Part shown: one piece after another, positions 33,402 through 41,921 of the stretch
Layout: each line of letters starts with the position of its first letter
Numbering within the stretch: position 1 is the stretch's first letter
Origin: Paracoccus caeni
GTDB lineage: Bacteria; Pseudomonadota; Alphaproteobacteria; Rhodobacterales; Rhodobacteraceae
DNA length: 64,000 nt
Assembly: GCF_016629665.1 (NCBI RefSeq)
Contig: NZ_JAEPRQ010000004.1
Location: forward strand, 1-64,000
Reading direction: 5' to 3'
Translations under genes and position numbers: made by a program
The notes under the pieces: generated by a model
What the model was told of the DNA's origin: nothing
Databases searched by the model: none
What the model saw: the letters and a program-made list of their open reading frames with translations, nothing else

Positions 33402-34514
33402 TTACTTCTCCAGCAGTGCCCGCACCTCGATCATCAGAAGCTCCATCAGGTCGTTATTCATCGGCGCGCCTTCCAGTCTCAGAACATAGGCCTTGCCATC
33501 CCGCCCCCGCGTGATCGTTATCCCGCTCGATGTCCGCAAGGTTTCATCGTCCAGCCAGCCGTATTGCGGCGGTTGCTTGGCCTTGGGTCGCCCGCCCCTT
33601 GCCGGATCACGTGGCGCGTTTTCATAGCTTTGAAGAACCGGCTCGATCAGCGCCCATTCTTCCTCCGCATCATCCGGCCCGCGCGACGACAGGGCCTGCC
33701 GCAACCGCGTTTCAGCGCCGCTACGAAGCGCCGAGGACAGCCGTAGCCCGCGCTTTTCTGTCAGCGCCTCGGGATAGCGCAGCATATCGCCCAGTTCTTC
33801 AAAGATCAGCGCGAAGGATCGGACCTTGGACCGCTTCGCCTTTGAGCCGGTCGCGTAGAGCCGGTTGACGGCCTCTTCAGTGTTGGCGAAAGCGCCCTGA
33901 TTGGCGGCGATGACGGCGATGCGGCCACGTTCGAAATGGCTTAGTTCTTCGCGGACTTCGTTCTCTTCGACCATCGAGACGAAAGCCTGATCCGCCTCGG
34001 CGCGCGGGCGGATCAGTGCGCGGATACGGGCATATTTATCGGCCTCGGTAAGCTCGTGCAGCGCGCGGACGGCGTGAAGGCGGCGGTAGCCTGACAGCAG
34101 CCCGTAGCGAGGCCCCTGCCCTTCTTCCGTCTCGATCTCGAAAACCTCGATCGGCAGCCGCAGCCCGCTCGCCGCGATGGATTGGCGAAGCTCCATCATG
34201 TCCGCTTCGCTCATCACCATGCGGTCGCGGATCATCGCGCCTTCGTTGATCTGATCGGTCGGCAGTTCGACCATCAGCAACCCCTGCTCCTGCGCTTCAC
34301 GCAGCCGATTGGCGTCCGCCTCGGCCTTGGCGCGGATCGCGCGGGTTTCGGCGCCTTCGGTCGGCGACTGGGCGGCGCTGTCGGCGGCGACCTGTGCGAT
34401 GGGCGCGATGCCGGGACCGACCGAGGGACGGCCAGAGGTTTCGCGGCGAAACTGTTCCTCGATCCGGTCCAGATCGTCGCTACTGGGGGTTTCAAGACGC
34501 CTGCGCTTAACCAT
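33402..34514 (-). CDS. parB: ParB-type plasmid partition protein
   Basis: A 370-residue DNA-binding partner of ParA. The ParB box is seen as MVELPTDQINEGAMIRDRM, LLSGYRRLHAVRALHEL and the helix VSMVEENEVREELSHFERGR, followed by a helix-turn-helix region (ANTEEAVNRLYATGSKAKRS). The C-terminal domain ends in a hydrophobic dimer helix (LMELLMIEVRALLEK). ParB proteins bind parS and load CTP-dependent clamps to hold plasmid copies for segregation. The start overlaps parA by 8 bases; a good terminator follows. Confidence 0.93.
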   Translation of the reverse strand: MVKRRRLETPSSDDLDRIEEQFRRETSGRPSVGPGIAPIAQVAADSAAQSPTEGAETRAIRAKAEADANRLREAQEQGLLMVELPTDQINEGAMIRDRMVMSEADMMELRQSIAASGLRLPIEVFEIETEEGQGPRYGLLSGYRRLHAVRALHELTEADKYARIRALIRPRAEADQAFVSMVEENEVREELSHFERGRIAVIAANQGAFANTEEAVNRLYATGSKAKRSKVRSFALIFEELGDMLRYPEALTEKRGLRLSSALRSGAETRLRQALSSRGPDDAEEEWALIEPVLQSYENAPRDPARGGRPKAKQPPQYGWLDDETLRTSSGITITRGRDGKAYVLRLEGAPMNNDLMELLMIEVRALLEK

Positions 34515-35913
34515 GTGCCTGTTTCTCCTCTGCTGCCTTTTCGGCCTCGCTCATCTGCTGATCGCGCCACCAGGTTCCAAGGATCAGCTCTTTCACCTCG
34601 GCCCAGGTCCGGTCGAAGGTCTCGCGCCCCCGGACATAGGTGTCGCGGTTGAATTCGCGGTAATCGGCCTCGTAGATGCCGTTCACTTGCTCACCCGCCT
34701 GCCCCACCATGGCGGTCAGTTCCTGCCGGTATGTGGTCATGAAGTCGCCGAAATAGGCCTGAATGACATTGGCCAGATCGGTCTGCTGCGCGGCGTCGAA
34801 CCGGGTGACGATGGCGCGCACCGCGTCCCATTCGAAGCGCATCTCCGGCAACCCGTCCCGGCGGCGGGCGGCATTTTCACCCTCTTCGACACTGGCGAAG
34901 GTTGAATAGAGCATGTCGAAGAAGCGGCCGGTTGAATCGAATTCAAGGAAGGACGCGCCCAGCGGCACCAGAAGGATGTCGGCGGCGGCCAGCGCGTTGA
35001 TCGTCAGATAGCCAAGCGCGGGCGGTGTATCGAGGATAATGATGTCGTAAGTGTCAACGAGGCGGTCGTTGCTCAGCGCGTTGCTGAGCGCGTCCCATAG
35101 GGGCCAACCACGCAGGCCCATCCGCCAGACCGGAATTTGGAATTCGGCCCAATAGAGATTCAACTGCGCGCCCAGCAGGTCGATATTCGGCCAGTGGGTC
35201 GGCTGGATCAAATCCTGCGCGGTCAGCTTCAGCGCCTCGGTCAGGGTCTCATCAAAGGGCAGGGGCGGCTGACCGGCAGCCTCGCGGACGCGGTTCTCGT
35301 CCTGCAGTGCGAGGGCATAGTCCTTGGCCAGCAGCGGGAAGGCAGTGGACCATTCATCGGTGACTTCGCCACCCATGATCGAGGTCATGCTGCCTTGGCT
35401 GTCCAGATCGATCACCAACACCTTGTAGCCGTCCAGCGCCGCGGACATGGCCAGATGCGCCGCGGTCGAGGTCTTGCCAACGCCGCCCTTGAAATTGGCA
35501 ACGGCGATGGTCTTGGCGGGAAGCCCCGCGGGGCGGAAGGGGCGGTATTCGCGGCCTGCGGCACCCTCTGCCGCGAAGTGATCGCGAAGGCGCAGGACAT
35601 CTTCGAGACTGAACCACTTGGAATTGCCTTCCCCGGTGCCTTGCGGCAGATCGGGGAACTTGCGCAAGACGCGACGGAAATGAGCCGGAGCGACCGGGAT
35701 CAGATAGCGGCAAACCTCCCATGTCGAGAAGCGGCGAAGGCGTTTGCGGCCATCCGGGGCATAGCCGCGTTCGGCCAGATCCTGTCGGCCTCGGGCGGCA
35801 AAGGCTGCCGCTTTCGCGAATCGCGCCGTATCGATAGGATCGGACAGGCGTTGCGCCGCCTTGGCCGGATCGATGTTGAAATAGGGGGGAAGGGGGTCCT
35901 TACTTGAGGACAT
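34507..35913 (-). CDS. parA: ParA-type partition ATPase with long N-terminal DNA-binding part
   Basis: A 468-residue type Ia ParA. The deviant Walker A FKGGVGKTSTAAHLAM lies near residue 145, the Walker A' region is LVIDLDSQGSMTSIMGG, and the Walker B is DIIILDTPPALGYLTINAL. The first 135 residues hold a winged-helix-like part with RRFSTWEVCRYLIPVAP, which in type Ia ParA proteins represses the parAB promoter. ATG 35913 was chosen because AGAGG lies upstream and similarity starts there. Transcribed away from rep, with the origin between. Confidence 0.93.
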   Translation of the reverse strand: MSSSKDPLPPYFNIDPAKAAQRLSDPIDTARFAKAAAFAARGRQDLAERGYAPDGRKRLRRFSTWEVCRYLIPVAPAHFRRVLRKFPDLPQGTGEGNSKWFSLEDVLRLRDHFAAEGAAGREYRPFRPAGLPAKTIAVANFKGGVGKTSTAAHLAMSAALDGYKVLVIDLDSQGSMTSIMGGEVTDEWSTAFPLLAKDYALALQDENRVREAAGQPPLPFDETLTEALKLTAQDLIQPTHWPNIDLLGAQLNLYWAEFQIPVWRMGLRGWPLWDALSNALSNDRLVDTYDIIILDTPPALGYLTINALAAADILLVPLGASFLEFDSTGRFFDMLYSTFASVEEGENAARRRDGLPEMRFEWDAVRAIVTRFDAAQQTDLANVIQAYFGDFMTTYRQELTAMVGQAGEQVNGIYEADYREFNRDTYVRGRETFDRTWAEVKELILGTWWRDQQMSEAEKAAEEKQAHG

Positions 35914-35950
35914 GTCACTACCTCTGCGATGTGCTGCTCGGATACGTATT

Positions 35951-36013
35951 TTGCAGAAACTATCGCACATGGATTCGTGCAAGTGAATCACCAACCGAGG
36001 TTTCGCGGCGAAA
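35951..36013. promoter_or_regulatory. Candidate parA operator / partition-site palindromes
   Basis: TTTCGC-G-GCGAAA (36001-36013) is a perfect palindrome, and TTGCA (35951-35955) with TGCAA (35978-35982) flanks GCAC-N8-GTGC. These lie in the first 100 bases upstream of parA, where type Ia ParA or ParB operators usually are. No match to the chromosomal parS consensus was seen. Assignment is by position only. Confidence 0.35.
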
Positions 36014-36054
36014 TCATGCGAAAAAGAGAAGAAACGACGGCAGAAAGCTTGTTG

Positions 36055-36081
36055 GATCTTTGAGATCTTTAGGATCTTTGC
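36055..36081 (+). repeat. Three 9-bp tandem repeats (GATCTTTNN)
   Basis: GATCTTTGA, GATCTTTAG, GATCTTTGC stand head to tail at 36055, 36064 and 36073. An AT-rich stretch (TATTATTGATTTATATC) follows. Tandem short repeats next to an AT-rich segment on one side of the iterons are the usual look of the strand-opening part of an iteron origin. Confidence 0.6.
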
Positions 36082-36122
36082 GCGAGTATTATTGATTTAT
36101 ATCAGCGAATTACGATCAGTCA

Positions 36123-36370
36123 GGCACCCGTTTACAGGCTTATTGGTATCCGTTTGCGGGATGAAGGGTGCCCGATTCCGGGGCGAGGGGCACCGATTCG
36201 CAGTAAGAGGGGTTTCCGTTTGCGGGAGCGGCGGAAAGCCGGACTTTTGAGCGAAAAACGGGGTCTTAAGCGCCCATATCGATCCCGTAAATGGGCGCCT
36301 TTGCGGGGTGGATGTGGCTGAGGAACCCGTTTACGGGAGAGTCTGGAAGGGTAGGGCACCCGTTTACAGG
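36123..36370 (+). other. Replication origin: eight iterons of about 17 bp
   Basis: Copies begin at 36123, 36145, 36167, 36187, 36211, 36322 and 36355 in direct order, and 36283-36299 is inverted. The consensus is GGNNYCCGTTTRCGGGA; the first and last copies are the same (GGCACCCGTTTACAGG), and 36145 and 36211 are nearly so. The first five are about 20-24 bases apart, two helical turns, and the last three are spaced more loosely. They lie between the divergent parA and rep genes, immediately upstream of the Rep_3 initiator, and are its probable binding sites for both initiation and copy control. Confidence 0.88.
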
Positions 36371-36410
36371 TGCCCATGAAAATGTTGTGACGAGGCACCT
36401 TTTCGGTCAT

Positions 36411-36430
36411 ACTCTCTGGCAAAAGAGAGT
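36411..36430 (+). promoter_or_regulatory. Inverted repeat upstream of rep
   Basis: ACTCTCT (36411-36417), six bases, AGAGAGT (36424-36430). The right arm AGAGAG is the only purine stretch that could serve as ribosome site for rep (11 bases before the ATG). The repeat could be an autorepression operator or an RNA hairpin that hides the ribosome site, both known ways to hold plasmid copy number. Confidence 0.45.
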
Positions 36431-36441
36431 CGGGCAGACCA

Positions 36442-37623
36442 ATGGAAGAAATCCCTCGCGACCAGTTGACGGGCGCGCTGCGCCGGGGCGCAGTCAAGAA
36501 GCACGTGGCGGCGATCCATGTGTCGGGCAAGCTGACGCTGCTGCAGCGGAAGCTGTCGAATGTGTTGTTGCTGAATGCCTATGACACGCTGACCAGCCGC
36601 AGCCGGCATCAGATCGACGCGCGGACGCTGTGCTTGATGATCGGCTATAACAGCAATGACATGGACACGCTGAAACAGTCGCTGAAGGGGCTGGCCGAGA
36701 CGGTCGCCGAATGGGACATGCTGGATGAAAAGGGCCAGCAGGAATGGGGGGTCAGCAGCCTCTTGAGCTATGCCAAGCTGAAAGGCGGCGTTTGCGAATA
36801 CGCCTATTCACCGGCGCTGGCCGAAAAGCTGCATGATCCGAAGGTCTTTGCGCTGATCAATCTGAACATCCAGCGGCGGTTCACCTCGGGGCATGCGCTG
36901 GCCTTGTATGAGAATTGCTATCGCTTTGTCAGGACCGGCTCGACCGGCTGGTGGCCGCTGGATCTGTTCCGGCGGCTGATGGGGGTCGAAGGGTCGGCCT
37001 ATTATGAGGTGTTCAAGCATCTGAACGCCAAGATCATCAAGCCCGCCGTGGCCGAGGTGAACAAGACCAGCAATATCATCCTGACGCCGGAGACGAAGAA
37101 GACCGGCAGGGTGGTCACGGATATTCGTTTCCGCATCAAGGAAAACCCGCAGCTTGCGATTCTGGACATCGATGATGGCGAGGGGATGCGGCATGGGCCG
37201 GTCTATGCGCGGCTGCGCGGGCTTGGGGTCAGCGACCGGCTGGCGCGGCAATGGCTGTCGGTGCATGGCGAAGAGCAGGTGGTCGCGAAGCTGGACTATG
37301 TCGAGTCGCGGCCGAATGTGAAAAGCATGGTCGGTTATCTGACGGCGGCACTGGAGGGCGATTTTGTCGCGACGCCGGACGGGGCAGGGGAGGGGGCCGC
37401 CCCCTCGGGCCGGGCCGAGCAGTTGCGGCGTATCCTTGAGGCGGTCAAGGCGCGGACGCCGACGCAACGCGATGCCGACAAGCGGCTGTTCCTTGGCCAG
37501 ATCTCTGACCGTCGGATGCGAGAGGACTTCGAGAAGCACGGCTGGATGTCGCCGCTGAATGCCTCGCGCATTGCCGAATTCTGGGCAGAGATGTCGCCGG
37601 GATTGCTGGCGGGGATCGAGTGA
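36442..37623 (+). CDS. Rep_3 family plasmid replication initiator
   Basis: A 393-residue initiator with two winged-helix domains. Residues 35-150 (LTLLQRKLSNVLLLNAYDTL, HQIDARTLCLMIGYNSNDMD, WGVSSLLSYAKLKGG) and 150-270 (FTSGHALALYENCYRFVRTG, DLFRRLMGV, YYEVFKHLNAKIIKPAVAEV) have the Rep_3 (RepB/Pi-like) order. It binds the iterons upstream and opens the origin. The C-terminal 120 residues are extra and may contact host DnaA or helicase. Together with divergent parAB it shows the window belongs to an autonomous replicon. Ribosome site weak and partly in a hairpin. Confidence 0.9.
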   Translation: MEEIPRDQLTGALRRGAVKKHVAAIHVSGKLTLLQRKLSNVLLLNAYDTLTSRSRHQIDARTLCLMIGYNSNDMDTLKQSLKGLAETVAEWDMLDEKGQQEWGVSSLLSYAKLKGGVCEYAYSPALAEKLHDPKVFALINLNIQRRFTSGHALALYENCYRFVRTGSTGWWPLDLFRRLMGVEGSAYYEVFKHLNAKIIKPAVAEVNKTSNIILTPETKKTGRVVTDIRFRIKENPQLAILDIDDGEGMRHGPVYARLRGLGVSDRLARQWLSVHGEEQVVAKLDYVESRPNVKSMVGYLTAALEGDFVATPDGAGEGAAPSGRAEQLRRILEAVKARTPTQRDADKRLFLGQISDRRMREDFEKHGWMSPLNASRIAEFWAEMSPGLLAGIE

Positions 37624-37675
37624 GAGGGCGTTCGGCGGTCTTGAGGATGACCGGCACGCCCGATGCCCGAAGCGA

Positions 37676-38503
37676 TCAGCCTTTGACCCCGGCGGAGATC
37701 ATCACGGCCTCTGTCACCCTTTTCTGGAACACGAGGTAAGCCAGAATAACGGGAGCGGCTGCGAGCAATGCAAGCGCCATCATCCGAGCATATGCGACGC
37801 CGAAGCTGTCATTCACCTGCGTTATGCCCACCGGGATGGTCATCATGTCTTCGGACGTGGCGACAAGGAAGGGCCAGAAAAAGTTGTTCCACGCCGAAAT
37901 GAAGGTGATGATTGCCAGCGCCGCAGTGATCCCCCAGTTCAGGGGCAGATACAGCTTGAACAGAAGGGTGAACTCACCGCCGCCATCCAGAAGGACCGCC
38001 TCGCGCATTTCTTTTGGGATTGCGTCGAAGAACTGTTTGTAAACGATCACGACGACCGGAACGATCAGTTGCGGCAGGATGATGCCCCAAGCCCGGTTGA
38101 TAAGGCCGAGATCGCTCATCAGGACGAACTGTGCCACATACAGCGCGGGGACCGGGACCATGAAGCTGCCGACGATCAGCAGATACAGCAAGCGACGCCC
38201 CGGAAAGCGCAGTTGCGACAGCGCGTAGGCGCACATCATCCCGAACAGCAATACGATTCCCGTGATCGTCAGAGAGGTGCCGATGGAATTCGCATACCAG
38301 CGCGCCAGTTTGGACGTGGACAACACTTCCCGATAGGCGGCCAGGTTGATCTCGTCCAACAGCACGCCAGCACTGTCAGAAACGATGCGGCCTTCCGTGC
38401 GCAACGATGTCGTCAGCGCCCAGTAAAGCGGGAAAATCCAGATCATCGCGGCGATCAGGACAAGGGCTGCGAAGGCCAGATTGCGGGCGCGTTTGGCGGT
38501 CAT
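37676..38503 (-). CDS. Sugar ABC transporter permease, MalG type
   Basis: A 275-residue permease with six helices. It has the MalG-like start (MIWIFPLYWALTTSLRTEGR) and the EAA loop EMREAVLLDGGGEFTLLFKL, followed by the C-terminal AYLVFQKRVTEAVMISAGVKG. It pairs with the MalF-type permease, whose stop overlaps its ATG (ATGA). It belongs to a five-gene importer set with a GH51 arabinofuranosidase, so arabinose oligomers or arabinosides are the likely cargo. The upstream open frame runs through the partner gene and is not part of the protein. Confidence 0.9.
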   Translation of the reverse strand: MTAKRARNLAFAALVLIAAMIWIFPLYWALTTSLRTEGRIVSDSAGVLLDEINLAAYREVLSTSKLARWYANSIGTSLTITGIVLLFGMMCAYALSQLRFPGRRLLYLLIVGSFMVPVPALYVAQFVLMSDLGLINRAWGIILPQLIVPVVVIVYKQFFDAIPKEMREAVLLDGGGEFTLLFKLYLPLNWGITAALAIITFISAWNNFFWPFLVATSEDMMTIPVGITQVNDSFGVAYARMMALALLAAAPVILAYLVFQKRVTEAVMISAGVKG

Positions 38504-39384
38504 TTGCGGCCTCCGATCCGGAGCAACTGGAATTGCAGCACCGAAACAATGACGATTGTGATGAACAGGACCATAGCGATCGCCGAGGCGTAGCCGCCGT
38601 TGTTCAGCTGAAAGGCCTCGCGATACATCTGCATCAAGACGACATATGACTGATTGAAGGGCCCGCCTTTGGACAAGAGATACACCTGATCGAAGAGCTT
38701 CAATTGCAGGATCAACTGAAGCGTCAGGACCAGGGCCGTTACCGGCCATAGCAGGGGCCAAGTCACACGTGCGAAACGCTGCCATGCTGTTGCGCCATCC
38801 AGCGCAGCGGCCTCGTAGAGATCTGGTGGAATATTGCGCAGCCCGGCGATGAACAGAAGGACGTTGAAGCCGTTCGTCCACCAAACCGTGACGACCGCGA
38901 TCATCGGCATCACCCAGTTGGGGTCTTTGAACACGGCGATCGGGCGGCCTGTTACGGTTTCGATCAGCGGCTGCAGAATGCCGAACTGGAAATCCAGCAT
39001 CCATGCCCAGATCATCGTGACGACCGAAACCGGCAGGACATAGGGCAGAAAGAACAGCGTCAGCACCAAGGCCTGAACGCGCCCCCTTAGCTTGTTCACC
39101 GCCAATGCGATCAGCAGCGCGATCACTGTTGTCGGGATCACCGTCAGAAGCACGAAGTAGAAGTTGTTCCAAAGAGAAGTGTAAAACAGCTTATCTTTCA
39201 GAAGTTTGGCGTAGTTATCGAAGCCTATCCAGTCGCCACCACCGATCAGGGCGGCATTCGTAAAGCTCATCGTGACCACCCGAAGCGTCGGGTAGAGGAA
39301 GAACACGATGAAGACGATTACGAACGGACCTGTCAGAAGAAGTGCCGCGCGCATTTCGCGGCGCCGACGTAACTTTAGCGACAT
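38500..39384 (-). CDS. Sugar ABC transporter permease, MalF type
   Basis: A 294-residue permease with six helices (ALLLTGPFVIVFIVFFLYPT at the start) and the EAA loop DLYEAAALDGATAWQRFARV that docks on the ATPase. The basic N-terminus KLRRRREMRAALL precedes the first helix. It forms a heterodimeric channel with the downstream MalG-type protein. Its stop overlaps that gene's start by 4 bases. The binding protein gene lies 82 bases upstream. Confidence 0.9.
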   Translation of the reverse strand: MSLKLRRRREMRAALLLTGPFVIVFIVFFLYPTLRVVTMSFTNAALIGGGDWIGFDNYAKLLKDKLFYTSLWNNFYFVLLTVIPTTVIALLIALAVNKLRGRVQALVLTLFFLPYVLPVSVVTMIWAWMLDFQFGILQPLIETVTGRPIAVFKDPNWVMPMIAVVTVWWTNGFNVLLFIAGLRNIPPDLYEAAALDGATAWQRFARVTWPLLWPVTALVLTLQLILQLKLFDQVYLLSKGGPFNQSYVVLMQMYREAFQLNNGGYASAIAMVLFITIVIVSVLQFQLLRIGGRK

Positions 39385-39466
39385 GGAGAGTATCCTTCCG
39401 GTGGGAGAAGGGTGCCGGAAGCGTCAGCGGACGCCCCCGGCAATCAGGTTCATCGGCAAAGGCAGG

Positions 39467-40744
39467 TCAGTCCAGAAGACTTTGCAATTGTTCTTGCATT
39501 TGCAGGGCAGCGTCTTCGGGGGACAGGAAGCCATGCACCGCCGGCGCGATCAGGTTGTCCACGGCGTCATATACTGGTGACGCCACCCCGGCGATGCGGG
39601 TTCGTGGATCAAACGCCGCGGTTTCGGCAAGCACCGCATAGGTCGCGTTCGGCTCCATCCCCTGATATTCGGCGCTGTCAACGGTGGGCTTGTAGGCCGG
39701 GATATGTCCGGCTTCTCCCCATGCAAGCGAATGTTTTTCCATCCAGCCGATGATGGTCAGCACCGCATCTCGGGTTTCCTGCGACATGTTGGGATCGTTC
39801 GGGATCGCGAAGCCGTGGGAATCCGCCCATGTCGAGCGCTGGTCCAGAAGTTGCGGCACCTCATTTGCGGACCAGTCGAAGCCCAGTGTTCCAGCGGTGC
39901 TTTGATCCTTGTAGGTTGGCACTTCCCAGACACCGTTGATGAACAATATCGACTTTTTGCCCGAGAACAGCGCGACCGAGGCTTCGTATTCGGCCTGTTC
40001 GGGGATCAGGCCTGCGGCGCGCCAGTCGGCAAGGATTTGGATTGCCCTTGTCGCTTTGGCCAGATTGTCGCCTTCAAGCACCTGGCCATCGGTGACCAAC
40101 TGCCCACCTTGCTGGGTGAAGAGGGTGTAGAACGTGCGCCAGGTTCCGCCGCCGCCTGCTGTTTGAAAGCTGAGTGGATCCGAAAAGCCCTGCTCTTTGG
40201 CCCAGGTCAGCAGTTCGGTCATGTCCTCTACGGATTCCAGACCCGTCAGGTTGCCGTCTGTATCCAGCCATTTGCTGCCCGCGAGTGCGGTCTTGTTATA
40301 GTAGAGCACGATGGCATGGATATCGAAGGGCAGAGCCATGAGCTGACCGGCCTCGTCAGAAGCCGCCGCGATGGAGGCAGGAAAGAATTCCTCTTTCGAA
40401 AGCCCTGCCGTCGCGAGATCGGCATCCGTAATCGGGGACAGCACCCCCTCTTCCAGCGCGAGGGGGAGGCGGGACAGGTGATAGGTCATGATGTCCGGGC
40501 CTTCGCCGACGGCAACGGCGGTGCGGACCTTTGTGTAGAAGGGCATTCCCCATTCCAGTGTGGTGCCCTTGATCTCGATATCGGGATGTTCTGCGTTGAA
40601 CTGCTGGATCAGCGCTTTCATGCGCACGCCATCGCCGCCTGCAAGAAAATCCCACCATTCGACCTGAACCTTGGCCCAAGCAGGAGATGCGAGGCCTGCG
40701 ATCATCGCGACCGTTGCTGCAAATTTAGTAAATCTTCCTGTCAT
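39467..40744 (-). CDS. Extracellular sugar-binding protein of the arabinosidase-linked importer
   Basis: A 425-residue periplasmic protein of the SBP_bac_1 family. The signal peptide is MTGRFTKFAATVAMIAGLAS with a cut after PAWA; the mature chain starts KVQVEWWDFLAGGDGVRMKA. LPFDIHAIVLYYNKTAL and GKKSILFINGVWEVPTYKDQ are typical sugar-binding landmarks. Its ligand is likely an arabino-oligosaccharide, judged by the adjacent GH51 enzyme. It stands between the ATPase and permease genes in the same operon. Confidence 0.9.
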   Translation of the reverse strand: MTGRFTKFAATVAMIAGLASPAWAKVQVEWWDFLAGGDGVRMKALIQQFNAEHPDIEIKGTTLEWGMPFYTKVRTAVAVGEGPDIMTYHLSRLPLALEEGVLSPITDADLATAGLSKEEFFPASIAAASDEAGQLMALPFDIHAIVLYYNKTALAGSKWLDTDGNLTGLESVEDMTELLTWAKEQGFSDPLSFQTAGGGGTWRTFYTLFTQQGGQLVTDGQVLEGDNLAKATRAIQILADWRAAGLIPEQAEYEASVALFSGKKSILFINGVWEVPTYKDQSTAGTLGFDWSANEVPQLLDQRSTWADSHGFAIPNDPNMSQETRDAVLTIIGWMEKHSLAWGEAGHIPAYKPTVDSAEYQGMEPNATYAVLAETAAFDPRTRIAGVASPVYDAVDNLIAPAVHGFLSPEDAALQMQEQLQSLLD

Positions 40745-40780
40745 GCTTTCCTCCCTCGGATGACTGGTCTTGGATTGCGG

Positions 40781-41866
40781 TCAGCGCACCCTTTGGCCGC
40801 CCGCATCAAAAGCGAAGATGCGTCCCGGTTCGGGCAGCAAATTCTGGACAGTTCCGCGCAGGCCATGGCGCGCGCCGACCTGCTGAAAGATCACAGGACT
40901 TCCGTCTTGCAGCGCGCCATATTGATAAGAGATGCCGCCCAGTTCTTCGGCGACATCAACGGTGACCTGCAGGCCCGGACCATCCGTCAGGGTCAGATGT
41001 TCAGGACGCATTCCAAGGCTGATCGCGCTGTCGATCGCAGGCCGCGACGTGATCGGCACTGAAAGGTCAAGATCGGGCTGACCCTTCGGTCTGGCGCGGA
41101 TTCCGTCCGTATCGTGAGCCGAGACCGTCGCCTCGAGAAAGTTCATTCCGGGCGACCCGATAAATCCCGCGACAAACCGATTGACCGGATCATCATACAG
41201 GTCCAGCGGCGCTCCCGCCTGCTGAACCATGCCAGATTTCAACACGAATATCTTATCCGCCAGCGTCATCGCCTCAACCTGATCATGGGTGACATAGATC
41301 ATGGTCGTGCCAAGAGCCTTGTGCAGCCGCGCCAGTTCCAGCCGCATCTGCACCCGTAGTTCGGCATCCAGATTGGAGAGCGGTTCATCGAACAGGAACA
41401 CTTCGGGGGCGCGGACAATCGCGCGCCCGATCGCGACCCGCTGACGTTGGCCACCCGAGAGTTGCGCAGGCTTCTTGTGCAGATGGTCAGTCAGTTGCAG
41501 GATGCCCGCCGCACGATTGACCTTTTCCTCCACCTCTTTCCTTGGGCGCCGCGCAAGGCGCAGGCTGAATGCCATATTCTCAAAGACAGACAAATGCGGG
41601 TAAAGCGCGTAGGACTGAAACACCATCGCCACTTCGCGCTTGGCCGGGTCTTCGTGAGTGACATCGCGGGCGCCAATATGGATGCTGCCGGATGTCGTGT
41701 CCTCAAGCCCGGCAATCATCCTGAGCAGCGTAGATTTTCCGCATCCCGAGGGGCCGACGAAAACAGCGAACTCGCCTTTGCCTATCTGCATATCGACGCC
41801 GCCGATGACATCGACCGCGCCGAAAGATTTCGTCACCCCTTCAAGATGAACGCCGGTTGCCGTCAT
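40781..41866 (-). CDS. MalK/UgpC-type ABC transporter ATPase
   Basis: A 361-residue ATPase. Walker A is FVGPSGCGKSTLLRMIAG, Q-loop MVFQSYALYPHLSVFENMAF, signature QLSGGQRQRVAIGRAI, Walker B FLFDEPLSNLDAELR and H-loop YVTHDQVEAMTLAD. The C-terminal TOBE part (from about 240; ISLGMRPEHLTL) is the regulatory domain of the CUT1 family. It powers the importer formed by the two permeases and the binding protein. Confidence 0.93.
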   Translation of the reverse strand: MTATGVHLEGVTKSFGAVDVIGGVDMQIGKGEFAVFVGPSGCGKSTLLRMIAGLEDTTSGSIHIGARDVTHEDPAKREVAMVFQSYALYPHLSVFENMAFSLRLARRPRKEVEEKVNRAAGILQLTDHLHKKPAQLSGGQRQRVAIGRAIVRAPEVFLFDEPLSNLDAELRVQMRLELARLHKALGTTMIYVTHDQVEAMTLADKIFVLKSGMVQQAGAPLDLYDDPVNRFVAGFIGSPGMNFLEATVSAHDTDGIRARPKGQPDLDLSVPITSRPAIDSAISLGMRPEHLTLTDGPGLQVTVDVAEELGGISYQYGALQDGSPVIFQQVGARHGLRGTVQNLLPEPGRIFAFDAGGQRVR

Positions 41867-41921
41867 ATTCCCCCCTTTTTCTGTTCGCGCCGCCCGCAGG
41901 AAAATCGGCGCGTCGGTGCGG

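Noticed and set aside
36123..36370. Repeat array considered as a CRISPR
   Set aside because: Repeats are 17 bases with 3-9 base or irregular gaps, one is inverted, there are no cas genes, and rep is adjacent; this is an iteron array.
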